Assembly (NCBI RefSeq): GCF_025486315.1
Contig: NZ_JAOOPY010000007.1
Span: forward strand, 1-64,000
DNA: 64,000 bases
Direction: 5' to 3'
Source: Variovorax sp. N23
Lineage (GTDB): Bacteria; Pseudomonadota; Gammaproteobacteria; Burkholderiales; Burkholderiaceae_C
The translations under genes were made by a program, and so were the position numbers. Below are positions 8,629 through 16,814 of the stretch, piece after piece. Position 1 is the stretch's first letter, and each line of letters opens with the position of its first letter. The notes beneath the pieces are model-generated. The model was not told the origin of the DNA. It searched no databases and saw only the letters and a list, made by a program, of their open reading frames with translations.

Positions 8629-9494
8629 CCGAAGCGCAGCGCCATCACGCCCGTCACCACCACCGCCGTGCCGGCGGCGCGCTGCCATCCGAAGGGTTCG
8701 CGCAGCAGCAGGGTGCCGATCACCGCGGCGAACAGCACGGAGGTCTCGCGTAGCGCCGCCACCAGCGCGACGGGCGCGCGCGTCATCGCCCACAGCGCGA
8801 TCGCGTAGCTGCCCATCGAGGCGAGGGTGCCGAAGGCGGCGAGCTTCCAGCGCCCCGCCATGTAGCGGACCGCGGCGCCGCGTTGGTCGCCGCGCTGCCA
8901 CATCACCAGCAGCAGGTAGGGAATGCCGTCGAACAGGAAGAGCGCGGCGACGTAGGCCAGCGCGTCGCCCGAGGCGCGCACGCCCAGGCCGTCGACCACC
9001 GTGTAGAGCGCGATGATGGCGGCGTTGCCGAAGGCGAAGCGCAACGCCTGGCGCCGCTGTGCTTCGCCACCGGCATGCAGCGACGAACGCGACAGCCCGA
9101 GCGTGAGCACGCCGGCACACACCACGGCCACGCCGGCCCACGAGACGGCCGACAGGTGCTCGCCGATGAAGGCCACGCTGCCGATGGCCACGAGCAGCGG
9201 CGCGCTGCCGCGCATCACGGGGTAGGTCAGGCCGAGGTCGCCGTGCCGATAGGCGCCCGCCAGGGCGATGTAGTAGCCCAGATGGATGGCGGTCGATGTG
9301 AAGATGTAGGGCCATGACGCCGCCGCCGGCAGGCCGGTCCACAGCAGCACCGGAAGCGCGACGAAGAAACCCAGGCTGTGGATGAGCGCGGTGTCGAGCT
9401 GCTTGTCGCGGCCGGACTTGATGAGCGCGTTCCAGCCGGCGTGCAGCAGCGCGCCGAACAGGACGGCCATCACGACCGGGCCGCTGATCGTCAC
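8625..9494 (-). CDS. EamA/DMT-family permease of the phosphonate cluster
   Basis: A 289-residue membrane protein with about ten hydrophobic segments in two EamA repeats (FGALLHAGWNALIKSGRD near the start; LREPFGWQRAAGTAVVVTG near the end). I use the GTG at 9492-9494, whose bases overlap the TGA of the upstream HD gene (GTGA), so the two are translationally coupled; a downstream ATG is also available. Its place after the HD oxygenase and GntR regulator suggests it moves a phosphonate-pathway metabolite (product or small amine), but the direction cannot be read from the sequence. Confidence 0.88.
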   Translation of the reverse strand: MTISGPVVMAVLFGALLHAGWNALIKSGRDKQLDTALIHSLGFFVALPVLLWTGLPAAASWPYIFTSTAIHLGYYIALAGAYRHGDLGLTYPVMRGSAPLLVAIGSVAFIGEHLSAVSWAGVAVVCAGVLTLGLSRSSLHAGGEAQRRQALRFAFGNAAIIALYTVVDGLGVRASGDALAYVAALFLFDGIPYLLLVMWQRGDQRGAAVRYMAGRWKLAAFGTLASMGSYAIALWAMTRAPVALVAALRETSVLFAAVIGTLLLREPFGWQRAAGTAVVVTGVMALRFG

Positions 9495-10045
9495 GCGCGG
9501 GCCAGCATGCAGCGTTGTGCGCGTGCCAGGTAGTGCGCGAGTGGCGGCGTGGGGCGGTCCGGCGATTTGGCCTGGTCGTCCCACAGGCGCAGCGCGACCG
9601 CGTCGGCCGCGTGTTCCTGCGCGATGAAGGTGTCGGCCTGTTCGGGCGAGAAGATGCCGCCTTGCAGTTCGAGGCTGCGCTTGGAGTCGTCCGACAGCTG
9701 CTGCCAGTAGCCGGCGCGCGTCGCGCACAGGTAGCGCTTGGCGTCGACGTGCCACTGGATCGCCTTGAGCACGCGTTCGCCGAACACGCCGCGCAGGAAG
9801 GGCAGGGCGAAGTACTGGTGCACGTCGTCCACGCCGCGGAGTGTGGGCGTCTCGCCCTGGTCGTTGAGCAGGTGGCCCAGGTCGTGCAGCAGGGCGGCCG
9901 TGACCAGTTCGTCGTCGGCGCCCGCCTGTTCGGCGAGCAGCGCGGTCTGCAGCGCGTGCTCGAGCTGGGTGACGGGTTCGCCGCTGTACTGGGCGGCGCC
10001 ATGGCGGGCGAAGAGCCCGTCGATGTCGCTCAGGCTCAAGGCCAT
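9491..10045 (-). CDS. phosphonate-associated HD-domain oxygenase (PhnZ-like)
   Basis: A 184-residue HD protein with the pattern of the phosphonate-operon family: Y20-x2-E23-x6-H30, then H54-D55-x2-H58 (LLHDLGH), H76 and H99. PhnZ is a mixed-valent di-iron oxygenase that cleaves the C-P bond of 1-hydroxy-2-aminoethylphosphonate, and the Tyr/Glu pair ahead of the first His matches the pair reported to gate its iron site. PhnZ normally needs the 2-oxoglutarate dioxygenase PhnY, and no PhnY is seen here, so this protein may act on a related hydroxylated phosphonate or work with a PhnY encoded elsewhere. It lies 4 bp after the GntR gene, in the same operon. Confidence 0.82.
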   Translation of the reverse strand: MALSLSDIDGLFARHGAAQYSGEPVTQLEHALQTALLAEQAGADDELVTAALLHDLGHLLNDQGETPTLRGVDDVHQYFALPFLRGVFGERVLKAIQWHVDAKRYLCATRAGYWQQLSDDSKRSLELQGGIFSPEQADTFIAQEHAADAVALRLWDDQAKSPDRPTPPLAHYLARAQRCMLARA

Positions 10046-10049
10046 GGTG

Positions 10050-10781
10050 TCAGGCCTCCACGGCCGCGGCGGGCTTGCGCGCAGGCGTGCGCGCCGCCGC
10101 CTGCTTCTGTTCGTAGTTGCGCAGCGTGCGCTCGCGGCTGTTCATCACGTGCTGGTACATGGCCTGGCCGGCGGCTTCGGGGTCGCCCGCGGCGATGGCC
10201 TTGACGATCTGGCGATGTTCGCGCGAGTAGACCGTCATCGATTCGGTCGTGAGGTTCTGCCGACGGAACAGCGACAGCTCGTTGACCAGGCGCCGGTAGG
10301 TGGCGAGCAGCTTGCTGTTGCCGGCCAGCTCCAGCAGCCGGTCGTGGAACTTGAGGTTGAAGCGGTGGTAGTCGTGCGCGTTGTCGCCCTTGACGGCCTG
10401 CTCCATCGCGTCGACCAGCTGCCGCAGCTCGCGCACCTCGGCGGGCGTGATGCCCTGGGCCAGCTTGCGGCCGACATAGAGGTCCATCACGGCGCGCACC
10501 TCGAAGATCTCGAGGGCTTCCTCGACCGGCACGTCGCGCACGAACACGCCGCGGTTCTTCTCGGTGCGCACGAGGCCGGCTTCCTCGAGCATGCGGAAGG
10601 CCTCGCGCACCGGGCCGCGCGAGACGCCGATCTGGTCGGCCAGCGTGGCTTCGGTGAGCTTGGCACCGGAAGGGAGCGTGCCGTCCAGGATCATGCGTTC
10701 GATCTCGCGCTGCACCAGGTTGGCGAGCGAATTCGACTGCAGTTGCGCGATGGCGGGGTTGCTGGAGATCTTGGTAGCCAT
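10050..10781 (-). CDS. GntR-family regulator of phosphonate use (FadR/FCD type)
   Basis: A 243-residue protein with an N-terminal winged helix-turn-helix (about 15-80; LADQIGVSRGPVREAFRMLEE) and a C-terminal FCD ligand-binding domain (about 95-215) with the metal-binding His pattern H-x3-H. The FCD type responds to small organic acids. It starts the minus-strand phosphonate operon and is divergent from the AEP transporter; the spacer holds a perfect palindrome that is its likely operator, giving joint control of both arms. The Ala/Lys-rich tail (last 20 residues) is probably unstructured. Confidence 0.93.
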   Translation of the reverse strand: MATKISSNPAIAQLQSNSLANLVQREIERMILDGTLPSGAKLTEATLADQIGVSRGPVREAFRMLEEAGLVRTEKNRGVFVRDVPVEEALEIFEVRAVMDLYVGRKLAQGITPAEVRELRQLVDAMEQAVKGDNAHDYHRFNLKFHDRLLELAGNSKLLATYRRLVNELSLFRRQNLTTESMTVYSREHRQIVKAIAAGDPEAAGQAMYQHVMNSRERTLRNYEQKQAAARTPARKPAAAVEA

Positions 10782-10802
10782 GGCCTCATCCTACTTTCGA
10801 CG

Positions 10803-10834
10803 TCGTAGATTGTCTACGATCTTCAAAAGACAAT
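10803..10834. promoter_or_regulatory. candidate GntR operator between the phosphonate operons
   Basis: A perfect 7-3-7 palindrome, TCGTAGA-TTG-TCTACGA (10803-10819), sits 22 bp upstream of the GntR start codon. The core AGACAAT recurs at 10828-10834 and is the inverse of ATTGTCT at 10809-10815, so two half-overlapping sites are present. This fits a FadR-type dimer binding in the divergent promoter and repressing both its own operon and the AEP import genes. No clear -10/-35 pair could be assigned. Confidence 0.65.
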
Positions 10835-10937
10835 AGACGAAATGCGCGAGGTGGCCCCGATTTTGCTTGGCGCCTGTGTCACGGATATGTCGTTTCGTGT
10901 CGGCACAGTCCTTTCTTTTTCGACAAGGAGCTTCTCG

Positions 10938-11972
10938 ATGTCTCTCGCCAAGTCACTCATCGCCGGCCTGATCGGCCTGGCCTTCGCCGGCGCCGCGCTG
11001 GCCCAGAAAACCCAGCTCATCGTCTACACGGCGCTGGAGACGGACCAGCTCAAGGCCTACCAGGAGGCCTTCAACAAGGTCGAACCCAACATCGAGATCA
11101 AGTGGGTGCGTGATTCGACGGGCGTGGTCACCGCCAAGCTGCTGGCCGAGAAGGCCAACCCGCAAGCCGACGTGATCATGGGCGTGGCCGCCACCAGTCT
11201 GGCGCTGTTCGAGCGCAACGGCATGCTCGAGCCCTACGCGCCGTTGAATCTCGACGCGATCATGCCGGCCTACCGCGACAAGAAGTCGCCGCCCGCCTGG
11301 TTCGGCATGGACGTGTTCGGTGCGGTGGTGTGCTTCAACACCGTCGAAGCCAAGAAGAAGAACATCCCGATCCCGACCACCTGGAAGGATCTGACCAAGC
11401 CCGAGTTCAAGGGCCAGGTCGTGATGCCGAACCCGGCATCGTCGGGCACCGGCTACCTCGACGTGGTGTCGTGGCTGCAGCTGTGGGGCGACGACGGCGG
11501 CAAGGGCGGCGGCTGGAAGTACATGGACGCGCTGCACGAGAACATCGGCCAGTACACGCACTCGGGCTCCAAGCCCTGCAACATGGCGGCGGCCGGCGAA
11601 TACGTGGCCGGCGTGTCCTTCGAGTACCGCGGCCACACCAACAAGGCCAAGGGCGCCCCGATCGAACTGGTGTTCCCGAAGGAAGGCCTGGGCTGGGACC
11701 TGGAAGGCTTCGCCATCTACAAGGGCACCAAGAAGCTCGAGGCCGCAAAGAAGCTGGCCGACTGGGCCTCGTCGAAGGACGCGATGATCCTGTACGGCAA
11801 GAACTTCGCCATCACCGCGCAGCCCGGCGTGGCCCCCAAGCTCGCGAACATTCCGGCCGACTACGAGTCGCGCCTGATCAAGCTCGACTTCGACAAGGCC
11901 GCTGCCGGCCGCGAGCGCACGCTGGCCGAATGGTCCAAGCGCTACGACGCCAAGAGCGAGCCGAAGAAGTAA
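10938..11972 (+). CDS. phnS: 2-aminoethylphosphonate ABC transporter, substrate-binding protein
   Basis: A 344-residue periplasmic protein with a signal peptide cleaved after GAALA (residue 22). The mature part begins QKTQLIVYTALETD and follows the iron/thiamine-type type 2 binding fold (PQADVIMGVAATSLALFE, PNPASSGTGYLDVV). It resembles the AEP-binding proteins of phosphonate operons and is followed by the matching ATPase and permease. It delivers 2-aminoethylphosphonate (or an N-alkylated relative) to the permease. The start at MSLAKS follows AAGGAG (10925-10930); earlier in-frame codons would spoil the signal peptide. Confidence 0.92.
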   Translation: MSLAKSLIAGLIGLAFAGAALAQKTQLIVYTALETDQLKAYQEAFNKVEPNIEIKWVRDSTGVVTAKLLAEKANPQADVIMGVAATSLALFERNGMLEPYAPLNLDAIMPAYRDKKSPPAWFGMDVFGAVVCFNTVEAKKKNIPIPTTWKDLTKPEFKGQVVMPNPASSGTGYLDVVSWLQLWGDDGGKGGGWKYMDALHENIGQYTHSGSKPCNMAAAGEYVAGVSFEYRGHTNKAKGAPIELVFPKEGLGWDLEGFAIYKGTKKLEAAKKLADWASSKDAMILYGKNFAITAQPGVAPKLANIPADYESRLIKLDFDKAAAGRERTLAEWSKRYDAKSEPKK

Positions 11973-11985
11973 GCCGGGGCCGCGC

Positions 11986-13077
11986 GTGACCAAGGCCTAC
12001 CTCGAACTGCAGGGCATCCACAAGCGCTTCGGCAGCTTCACCGCGCTCGACGACATCCACCTGTCGATCGAGCGCGGGGAGTTCGTCTGCTTTCTGGGGC
12101 CCTCGGGCTGCGGCAAGACCACGCTGCTGCGCATCATCGCGGGCCTGGAGACGCAGACGGCCGGGCGCATCGTGCAGGCCGGCCGCGACATCTCGGTGCT
12201 GCCGCCGGGCGGGCGCGACTACGGGATCATGTTCCAGTCCTACGCGCTGTTCCCTAACCTCACGGTCGCGCAGAACGTCGCCTACGGGCTGGTCAACCGC
12301 AAGCAGTCGCGCGCGCAGGTCGCGCCGCGCGTCGACGAACTGCTGAAGCTGGTCGGCCTGCCGGGCAGCGGCGGCAAGTATCCGGCGCAACTGTCGGGCG
12401 GCCAGCAGCAGCGCATTGCGCTGGCGCGCGCGCTCGCGACTTCGCCGGGGCTGCTGCTGCTCGACGAGCCGCTGTCGGCGCTCGACGCCATCGTGCGCGT
12501 CCATCTGCGCAACGAGATCCGCTCGCTGCAACGCGAGCTCGGCGTGACGACCGTGATGGTGACGCACGACCAGGAAGAGGCGCTGTCGGTGGCCGACCGC
12601 ATCGTCGTCATGAACCATGGCGTGATCGAGCAGGTCGGCACGCCGATGCAGGTGTACCGCGAGCCGGCGTCGCCCTTCGTGGCGGACTTCGTCGGCAAGG
12701 TGAACCGCCTGACCGGTGTGGCCGAGGGCGAGCGCTGGTTCCGCTGCGGCGAGAAGCGGCTGCAGTGCGCGCCGGGCGCCGGGGCGGACTTCCGCGCCGG
12801 ACGCGAGGTCGCGCTGTACCTGCGCCCCGAAGACCGCGTGGTCGGCGTCGGCGTGCGCGACGACGATCCGCTGCGCTGCGAGGGCACGGTCCGGCACATC
12901 GAGTTCCTCGGCGGCAACTGCCTGGCCGAGGTCGACGTGCAGGGCATGCCCGGCCAGCCGCTGCAGTTGCAGTACTCGCTCAACCAGATGGACGAGTTCG
13001 GCGTGCATGAAGGCGCGAACGTGCGTTTCGCGCTGCGCGCCGACCGGCTGCGCGTGTTCCCGGTGGCAGCGGGCTGA
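11986..13077 (+). CDS. phnT: 2-aminoethylphosphonate ABC transporter, ATP-binding protein
   Basis: A 363-residue ABC ATPase of the spermidine/putrescine-type family: Walker A GPSGCGKT (38-45), signature LSGGQQQ (from L136), Walker B LLLLDEP (D160), followed by a TOBE-type regulatory domain (about 245-360). It drives uptake of AEP through the fused permease encoded next. The GTG start at 11986 lies 13 bp after the binding-protein stop; the gene ends in a TGATG overlap with the permease, so the two are translationally coupled. Confidence 0.93.
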   Translation: MTKAYLELQGIHKRFGSFTALDDIHLSIERGEFVCFLGPSGCGKTTLLRIIAGLETQTAGRIVQAGRDISVLPPGGRDYGIMFQSYALFPNLTVAQNVAYGLVNRKQSRAQVAPRVDELLKLVGLPGSGGKYPAQLSGGQQQRIALARALATSPGLLLLDEPLSALDAIVRVHLRNEIRSLQRELGVTTVMVTHDQEEALSVADRIVVMNHGVIEQVGTPMQVYREPASPFVADFVGKVNRLTGVAEGERWFRCGEKRLQCAPGAGADFRAGREVALYLRPEDRVVGVGVRDDDPLRCEGTVRHIEFLGGNCLAEVDVQGMPGQPLQLQYSLNQMDEFGVHEGANVRFALRADRLRVFPVAAG

Positions 13078-14798
13078 TGGTCGCCCCCCCTGTCTACGTG
13101 AAGACGCCGCCGCTGCGGCAGCAGGCGCACTGGAGCGACCGGCTCGCGAACCTGGCGCTTCTGGGCATCGTGGCGCTGCTGTGCATCGGCCTGCTGGCGC
13201 CGCTCCTGCTGATCCTGTCCAAGGCGCTCGATGCACCCCAGGGTGGCATCGCCTCCGGCACCAGCGCCTTCGCCGCCTACCTCGCGTCGCCGGCGCTGCT
13301 GCAAAGCCTGTGGCACAGCGTGTGGGTGTCGCTGATGGTGACCGCCATCGTGGTGCCGCTGGCCTTCACCTTCGCTTACGCGCTCACGCGCAGCTGCATG
13401 CCGTTCAAGCCGCTGTTGCGCACCGTCACGCTGCTGCCGCTGCTGGCGCCGTCGCTGCTGTCGGCCATCTCGCTGATCTACTGGTTCGGCAACCAGGGCC
13501 TGGCCAAGGAGTTCTGGCGTGTGCTGGGCTTCAGCAGCATCTACGGCGCCCCCGGTATCGTGCTGGCGGAGTGCTTCGCGGCGTTCCCGCACGCGCTGAT
13601 GATTCTCGTCACCGCGCTCACGCTGGCCGATGCGCGGCTCTACGAGGCGGCCGACGCCCTGGGCACCGGCACCGTGCGCAAGTTCTTCACCATCACGCTG
13701 CCCGGCGCGAAGTACGGATTGATCTCGGCAGCGCTGGTGTGCTTCACGCTCGTCGTCACCGATTTCGGCATCCCGAAGGTGGTCGGGGGCAACTTCAACA
13801 TGCTGGCGACCGACGTGTTCAAGCTGGTCATCGGCCAGCAGGACTTCCAGCGCGGTGCGGTGGTCGCCTTGCTGCTGCTGACGCCGGCGGCGCTCACCTT
13901 CGGCATCGACTACCTGGTGCAGCGCAAACAGACCGCCACGCTCACGGCGCGCGCCGTGGCGCTGGTGCCCAGGCGCGCGCGCGTGTTCGACGGCGCCATG
14001 ACGCTCTACTGCATCGTCATCGTCGCGCTGATGCTCGCGATGTTCCTGATGGCGGTCTTCGCGTCCTTCGCGACGCTCTGGCCCTACAACCTGGCACCGA
14101 GCCTGACGCACTACGTCTCGGGCCTGGTCGACGCGGAGCTGGGCGACGCGATGATCAACAGCCTGAAGCTCGCGGCCTGCACGGCTGTGCTCGGCACGGC
14201 GGTGGTGTTCGTCGGCGCCTACCTGCTGGAGAAGACCCACGGCCTCGATGGGGTGCGCCCGATCGTGCGCCTGCTCGCGATGCTGCCGATGGCGGTGCCG
14301 GGCCTGGTGCTCGGCCTGGGCTACATCTTCTTCTTCAACGCGCCGTCGAATCCGCTCAACGTGCTGTACCAGACGCTGCCCTTGCTGGTGCTGTGCACCA
14401 TGGTCCACTTCTACACGACCGGCCATCTGACGATGGTGACCGCGCTGAAGTCGATGGACGCGGAATTCGAGGCGGTGTCGGCCTCGCTCAAGGTGCCGTT
14501 CTACAAGACCTTCTGGCGCGTTACGCTGCCGATCTGCCTGCCCACGCTGCTCGACGTGTCGCGCTACTTCTTCATCAACGCGATGACGACGATCTCGGCC
14601 GTGGTGTTCCTGTACTCGCCGGATACCAAGCTCGCCTCGGTCGCCATCCTGAACCTCGACGAAGCCGGCGACACCGGCCCGGCCGCCGCCATGGCGGTGC
14701 TGATCGCGGCCACCTCGGCGGTCGTCACGGTGCTCTACATGGCCCTGGGCAAGTGGGTCGACCGGCGCACGCAGGCCTGGCGGTCACCGGGCCGATGA
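13077..14798 (+). CDS. phnU: 2-aminoethylphosphonate ABC transporter permease (fused, two domains)
   Basis: A 573-residue inner-membrane protein with about twelve hydrophobic segments and two copies of the binding-protein-dependent permease domain (roughly 70-280 and 350-560). Each carries an EAA-type loop: EAADALGTGTVRKFFTITLP in the first half, and AVSASLKVPFYKTFWRVTLP in the second. The fused form replaces separate PhnU and PhnV subunits. The ATG overlaps the stop of the ATPase gene. It completes an SBP-ATPase-permease importer. Confidence 0.93.
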   Translation: MVAPPVYVKTPPLRQQAHWSDRLANLALLGIVALLCIGLLAPLLLILSKALDAPQGGIASGTSAFAAYLASPALLQSLWHSVWVSLMVTAIVVPLAFTFAYALTRSCMPFKPLLRTVTLLPLLAPSLLSAISLIYWFGNQGLAKEFWRVLGFSSIYGAPGIVLAECFAAFPHALMILVTALTLADARLYEAADALGTGTVRKFFTITLPGAKYGLISAALVCFTLVVTDFGIPKVVGGNFNMLATDVFKLVIGQQDFQRGAVVALLLLTPAALTFGIDYLVQRKQTATLTARAVALVPRRARVFDGAMTLYCIVIVALMLAMFLMAVFASFATLWPYNLAPSLTHYVSGLVDAELGDAMINSLKLAACTAVLGTAVVFVGAYLLEKTHGLDGVRPIVRLLAMLPMAVPGLVLGLGYIFFFNAPSNPLNVLYQTLPLLVLCTMVHFYTTGHLTMVTALKSMDAEFEAVSASLKVPFYKTFWRVTLPICLPTLLDVSRYFFINAMTTISAVVFLYSPDTKLASVAILNLDEAGDTGPAAAMAVLIAATSAVVTVLYMALGKWVDRRTQAWRSPGR

Positions 14799-14844
14799 GC
14801 GGCCGCTTCGACGGCCGCACGCGTTCTTCCTTTTCTTCCGAACC

Positions 14845-15972
14845 ATGACTTCAGCAAGCACGAATTTCGATCTCATCGTCGTCGGCGCCGGCATCGTCGG
14901 CCTGGCGCACGCCTATGTGGCGGCGCGCCGCGGCCTGCGCGTGTGCGTGGTGGAGCGCGACGCGGCCTGCGTGGGCGCGTCCATCCGCAACTTCGGCTTC
15001 GTCACCGTCACGGGGCAGGGCGCCGGCGACACCTGGCGCCGCGCCCGACGCGCCCGCGAGATCTGGGGCGAGGTTGCGCCGCAGGCCGGCATCGAGGCGC
15101 TGCACCGGGGCCTGTACCTCACGGCTTTCCGCCCGCAGGCGCTCAAGGTGCTCGAGGCCTTCATGGCCACCGAGATGGGCGAGGGCTGCGAACTGCTCGA
15201 CCTGGGCGAAGCCGCCCGGCGCGCGCCGGTGCTGCAGCTCGACGGTGCGCAAGGCGTGCTCTACAGCCCGCATGAGATGCGCGTCGAGTCGCGCACCGCC
15301 ATCGGCCTGCTGGCGCGCTGGCTGGCCGAGGCGCACGGCGTGGAGTTCCGATTCGGCGAAGCCGTCCTCGAGGTCGCGGCGCCGCGCGTGCGCACCTCGC
15401 GTGCCGTGCTGCATGGCGAGCGCGTGGCCGTCTGCACCAACACCGACCTGAATGGCCTGTTCGCCGAGCGCCTGGTGCCCCACCAGTTGTGCCTGTGCCA
15501 GCTGCACATGCTGCGGGTGCAGCCCGAGCCGGGCTTCAGGCTGCCGGGCTCCGTGATGGCCGACCTGAGCCTGGTGCGCTACCACGGCTACAGCCAGCTG
15601 CCCGAGGCGGCGCCGCTGATCGAACAGATGCGCCGGGAGGAGGGCGAATCGCTGGCCCACGGCATCCACCTGATCGTCGTGCAGAGCGCCGATGGCTCGC
15701 TGGTGGTGGGCGATTCGCACCACTACGGCGCCGTGCTCGAACCCTTCGCGGATCAGCGCGTCGACGACCTGATCCTGCGGCACCTGCGCGAGACGCTCAA
15801 GCTGCAGCAGGCCACCGTGACCCAGCGCTGGGTCGGCACCTACCCCTCGTCGGCCAGCACCGACTGCCTGATCGACCGCCCCGACGACGCCACGCGGATG
15901 GTGATCGTCACCAGCGGCACCGGCGCCAGCACCGCCTTCGGCATCGCCGAGGACGTGTTCGCCGATTGGTAA
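14845..15972 (+). CDS. FAD-dependent amine oxidoreductase of phosphonate clusters (TIGR03364-like)
   Basis: A 375-residue DAO-family flavoenzyme with the N-terminal Rossmann motif G14-A-G-x2-G19 and a DAO C-terminal fold. The family is found beside phosphonatase genes and AEP transporters, and I recall that members oxidise aminoethylphosphonate or its N-methyl form to phosphonoacetaldehyde. Here it lies between the AEP importer and phosphonoacetaldehyde hydrolase, and no PLP aminotransferase (PhnW) is present, so it is the best candidate to supply the aldehyde. Exact substrate is inference. A 46-bp gap precedes it and 20 bp follow before phnX. Confidence 0.85.
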   Translation: MTSASTNFDLIVVGAGIVGLAHAYVAARRGLRVCVVERDAACVGASIRNFGFVTVTGQGAGDTWRRARRAREIWGEVAPQAGIEALHRGLYLTAFRPQALKVLEAFMATEMGEGCELLDLGEAARRAPVLQLDGAQGVLYSPHEMRVESRTAIGLLARWLAEAHGVEFRFGEAVLEVAAPRVRTSRAVLHGERVAVCTNTDLNGLFAERLVPHQLCLCQLHMLRVQPEPGFRLPGSVMADLSLVRYHGYSQLPEAAPLIEQMRREEGESLAHGIHLIVVQSADGSLVVGDSHHYGAVLEPFADQRVDDLILRHLRETLKLQQATVTQRWVGTYPSSASTDCLIDRPDDATRMVIVTSGTGASTAFGIAEDVFADW

Positions 15973-15992
15973 CCCTATTCATCCCGTCCACC

Positions 15993-16808
15993 ATGACCTC
16001 CCCACCCACTTCCCTCGGCGCCGTCGTCTTCGACTGGGCCGGCACCATCCTCGACTTCGGCTCCTGCGCTCCGATGGGTGCCTTCGTGCGCCTGTTCGAG
16101 AAGTTCGGCGTCGCGCTCACCATCGACGAGGCGCGCGGCCCCATGGGCATGGCCAAGTGGGACCACATCCACGCGCTCGGCCAACTGCCCCGCATCGCCG
16201 CGCAGTGGCAGCAGGTGCACGGCAAGCCCTTCACCGATGCCGACGTCGACCATCTCTACGAGGTCTTCACGCCGATGAACGCGGCGGTGGTAGCCGACTT
16301 CGCCGATTTCATTCCCGGCGCGGTGCAGATAGTCGATACGCTGCGCGCGCGCGGGCTGAAGATCGGCTCCACCACCGGCTACAACCGCCCGATCATGGAC
16401 ATCGTGACGCCCATCGCCGCGGCCGGCGGCTACGTGCCCGACAACCTGGTGTGTGCCGGCGACCTGGCGGCCGGCCGGCCGTCGCCGCTGATGATGTACC
16501 GCACCTTCGCCGACCTCGGCGTGTGGCCGCCGTCGCGCGTGGTGAAGGTGGACGACACCGGCGTCGGCATCGAGGAAGGCCTGAACGCCGGCACCTGGAC
16601 GGTGGGGCTGGCCGTCAGCGGCAATGCGGTAGGCCTGCCGCTGGCGCAATGGGAGGCGCTCGACGCCGCGCAGCAGGATGCACTGCGCCAGACCGCCACC
16701 GCCAAGTTGAAGGCGACTGGCGCGCACTACGTGATCGACAGCGTGGCCGATCTGTTGCCGGTGCTCGACGACATCGAGGCGAAGCTGAAGCAGGGCCTGA
16801 CGCCCTGA
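15993..16808 (+). CDS. phnX: phosphonoacetaldehyde hydrolase (phosphonatase)
   Basis: A 271-residue HAD-family enzyme that cleaves phosphonoacetaldehyde to acetaldehyde and phosphate. The nucleophile Asp is D14 in VVFDWAGT, and K55 in MGMAKWDH corresponds to the Schiff-base lysine (K53 of the Bacillus enzyme); the later Asp-rich motif VVKVDDTGVGIEEG completes the metal site. It is the last gene of the AEP operon and the step that breaks the C-P bond. The start ATG at 15993 follows the preceding stop by 20 bp; length is normal for the family. Confidence 0.95.
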   Translation: MTSPPTSLGAVVFDWAGTILDFGSCAPMGAFVRLFEKFGVALTIDEARGPMGMAKWDHIHALGQLPRIAAQWQQVHGKPFTDADVDHLYEVFTPMNAAVVADFADFIPGAVQIVDTLRARGLKIGSTTGYNRPIMDIVTPIAAAGGYVPDNLVCAGDLAAGRPSPLMMYRTFADLGVWPPSRVVKVDDTGVGIEEGLNAGTWTVGLAVSGNAVGLPLAQWEALDAAQQDALRQTATAKLKATGAHYVIDSVADLLPVLDDIEAKLKQGLTP

Positions 16809-16814
16809 AGGCGA

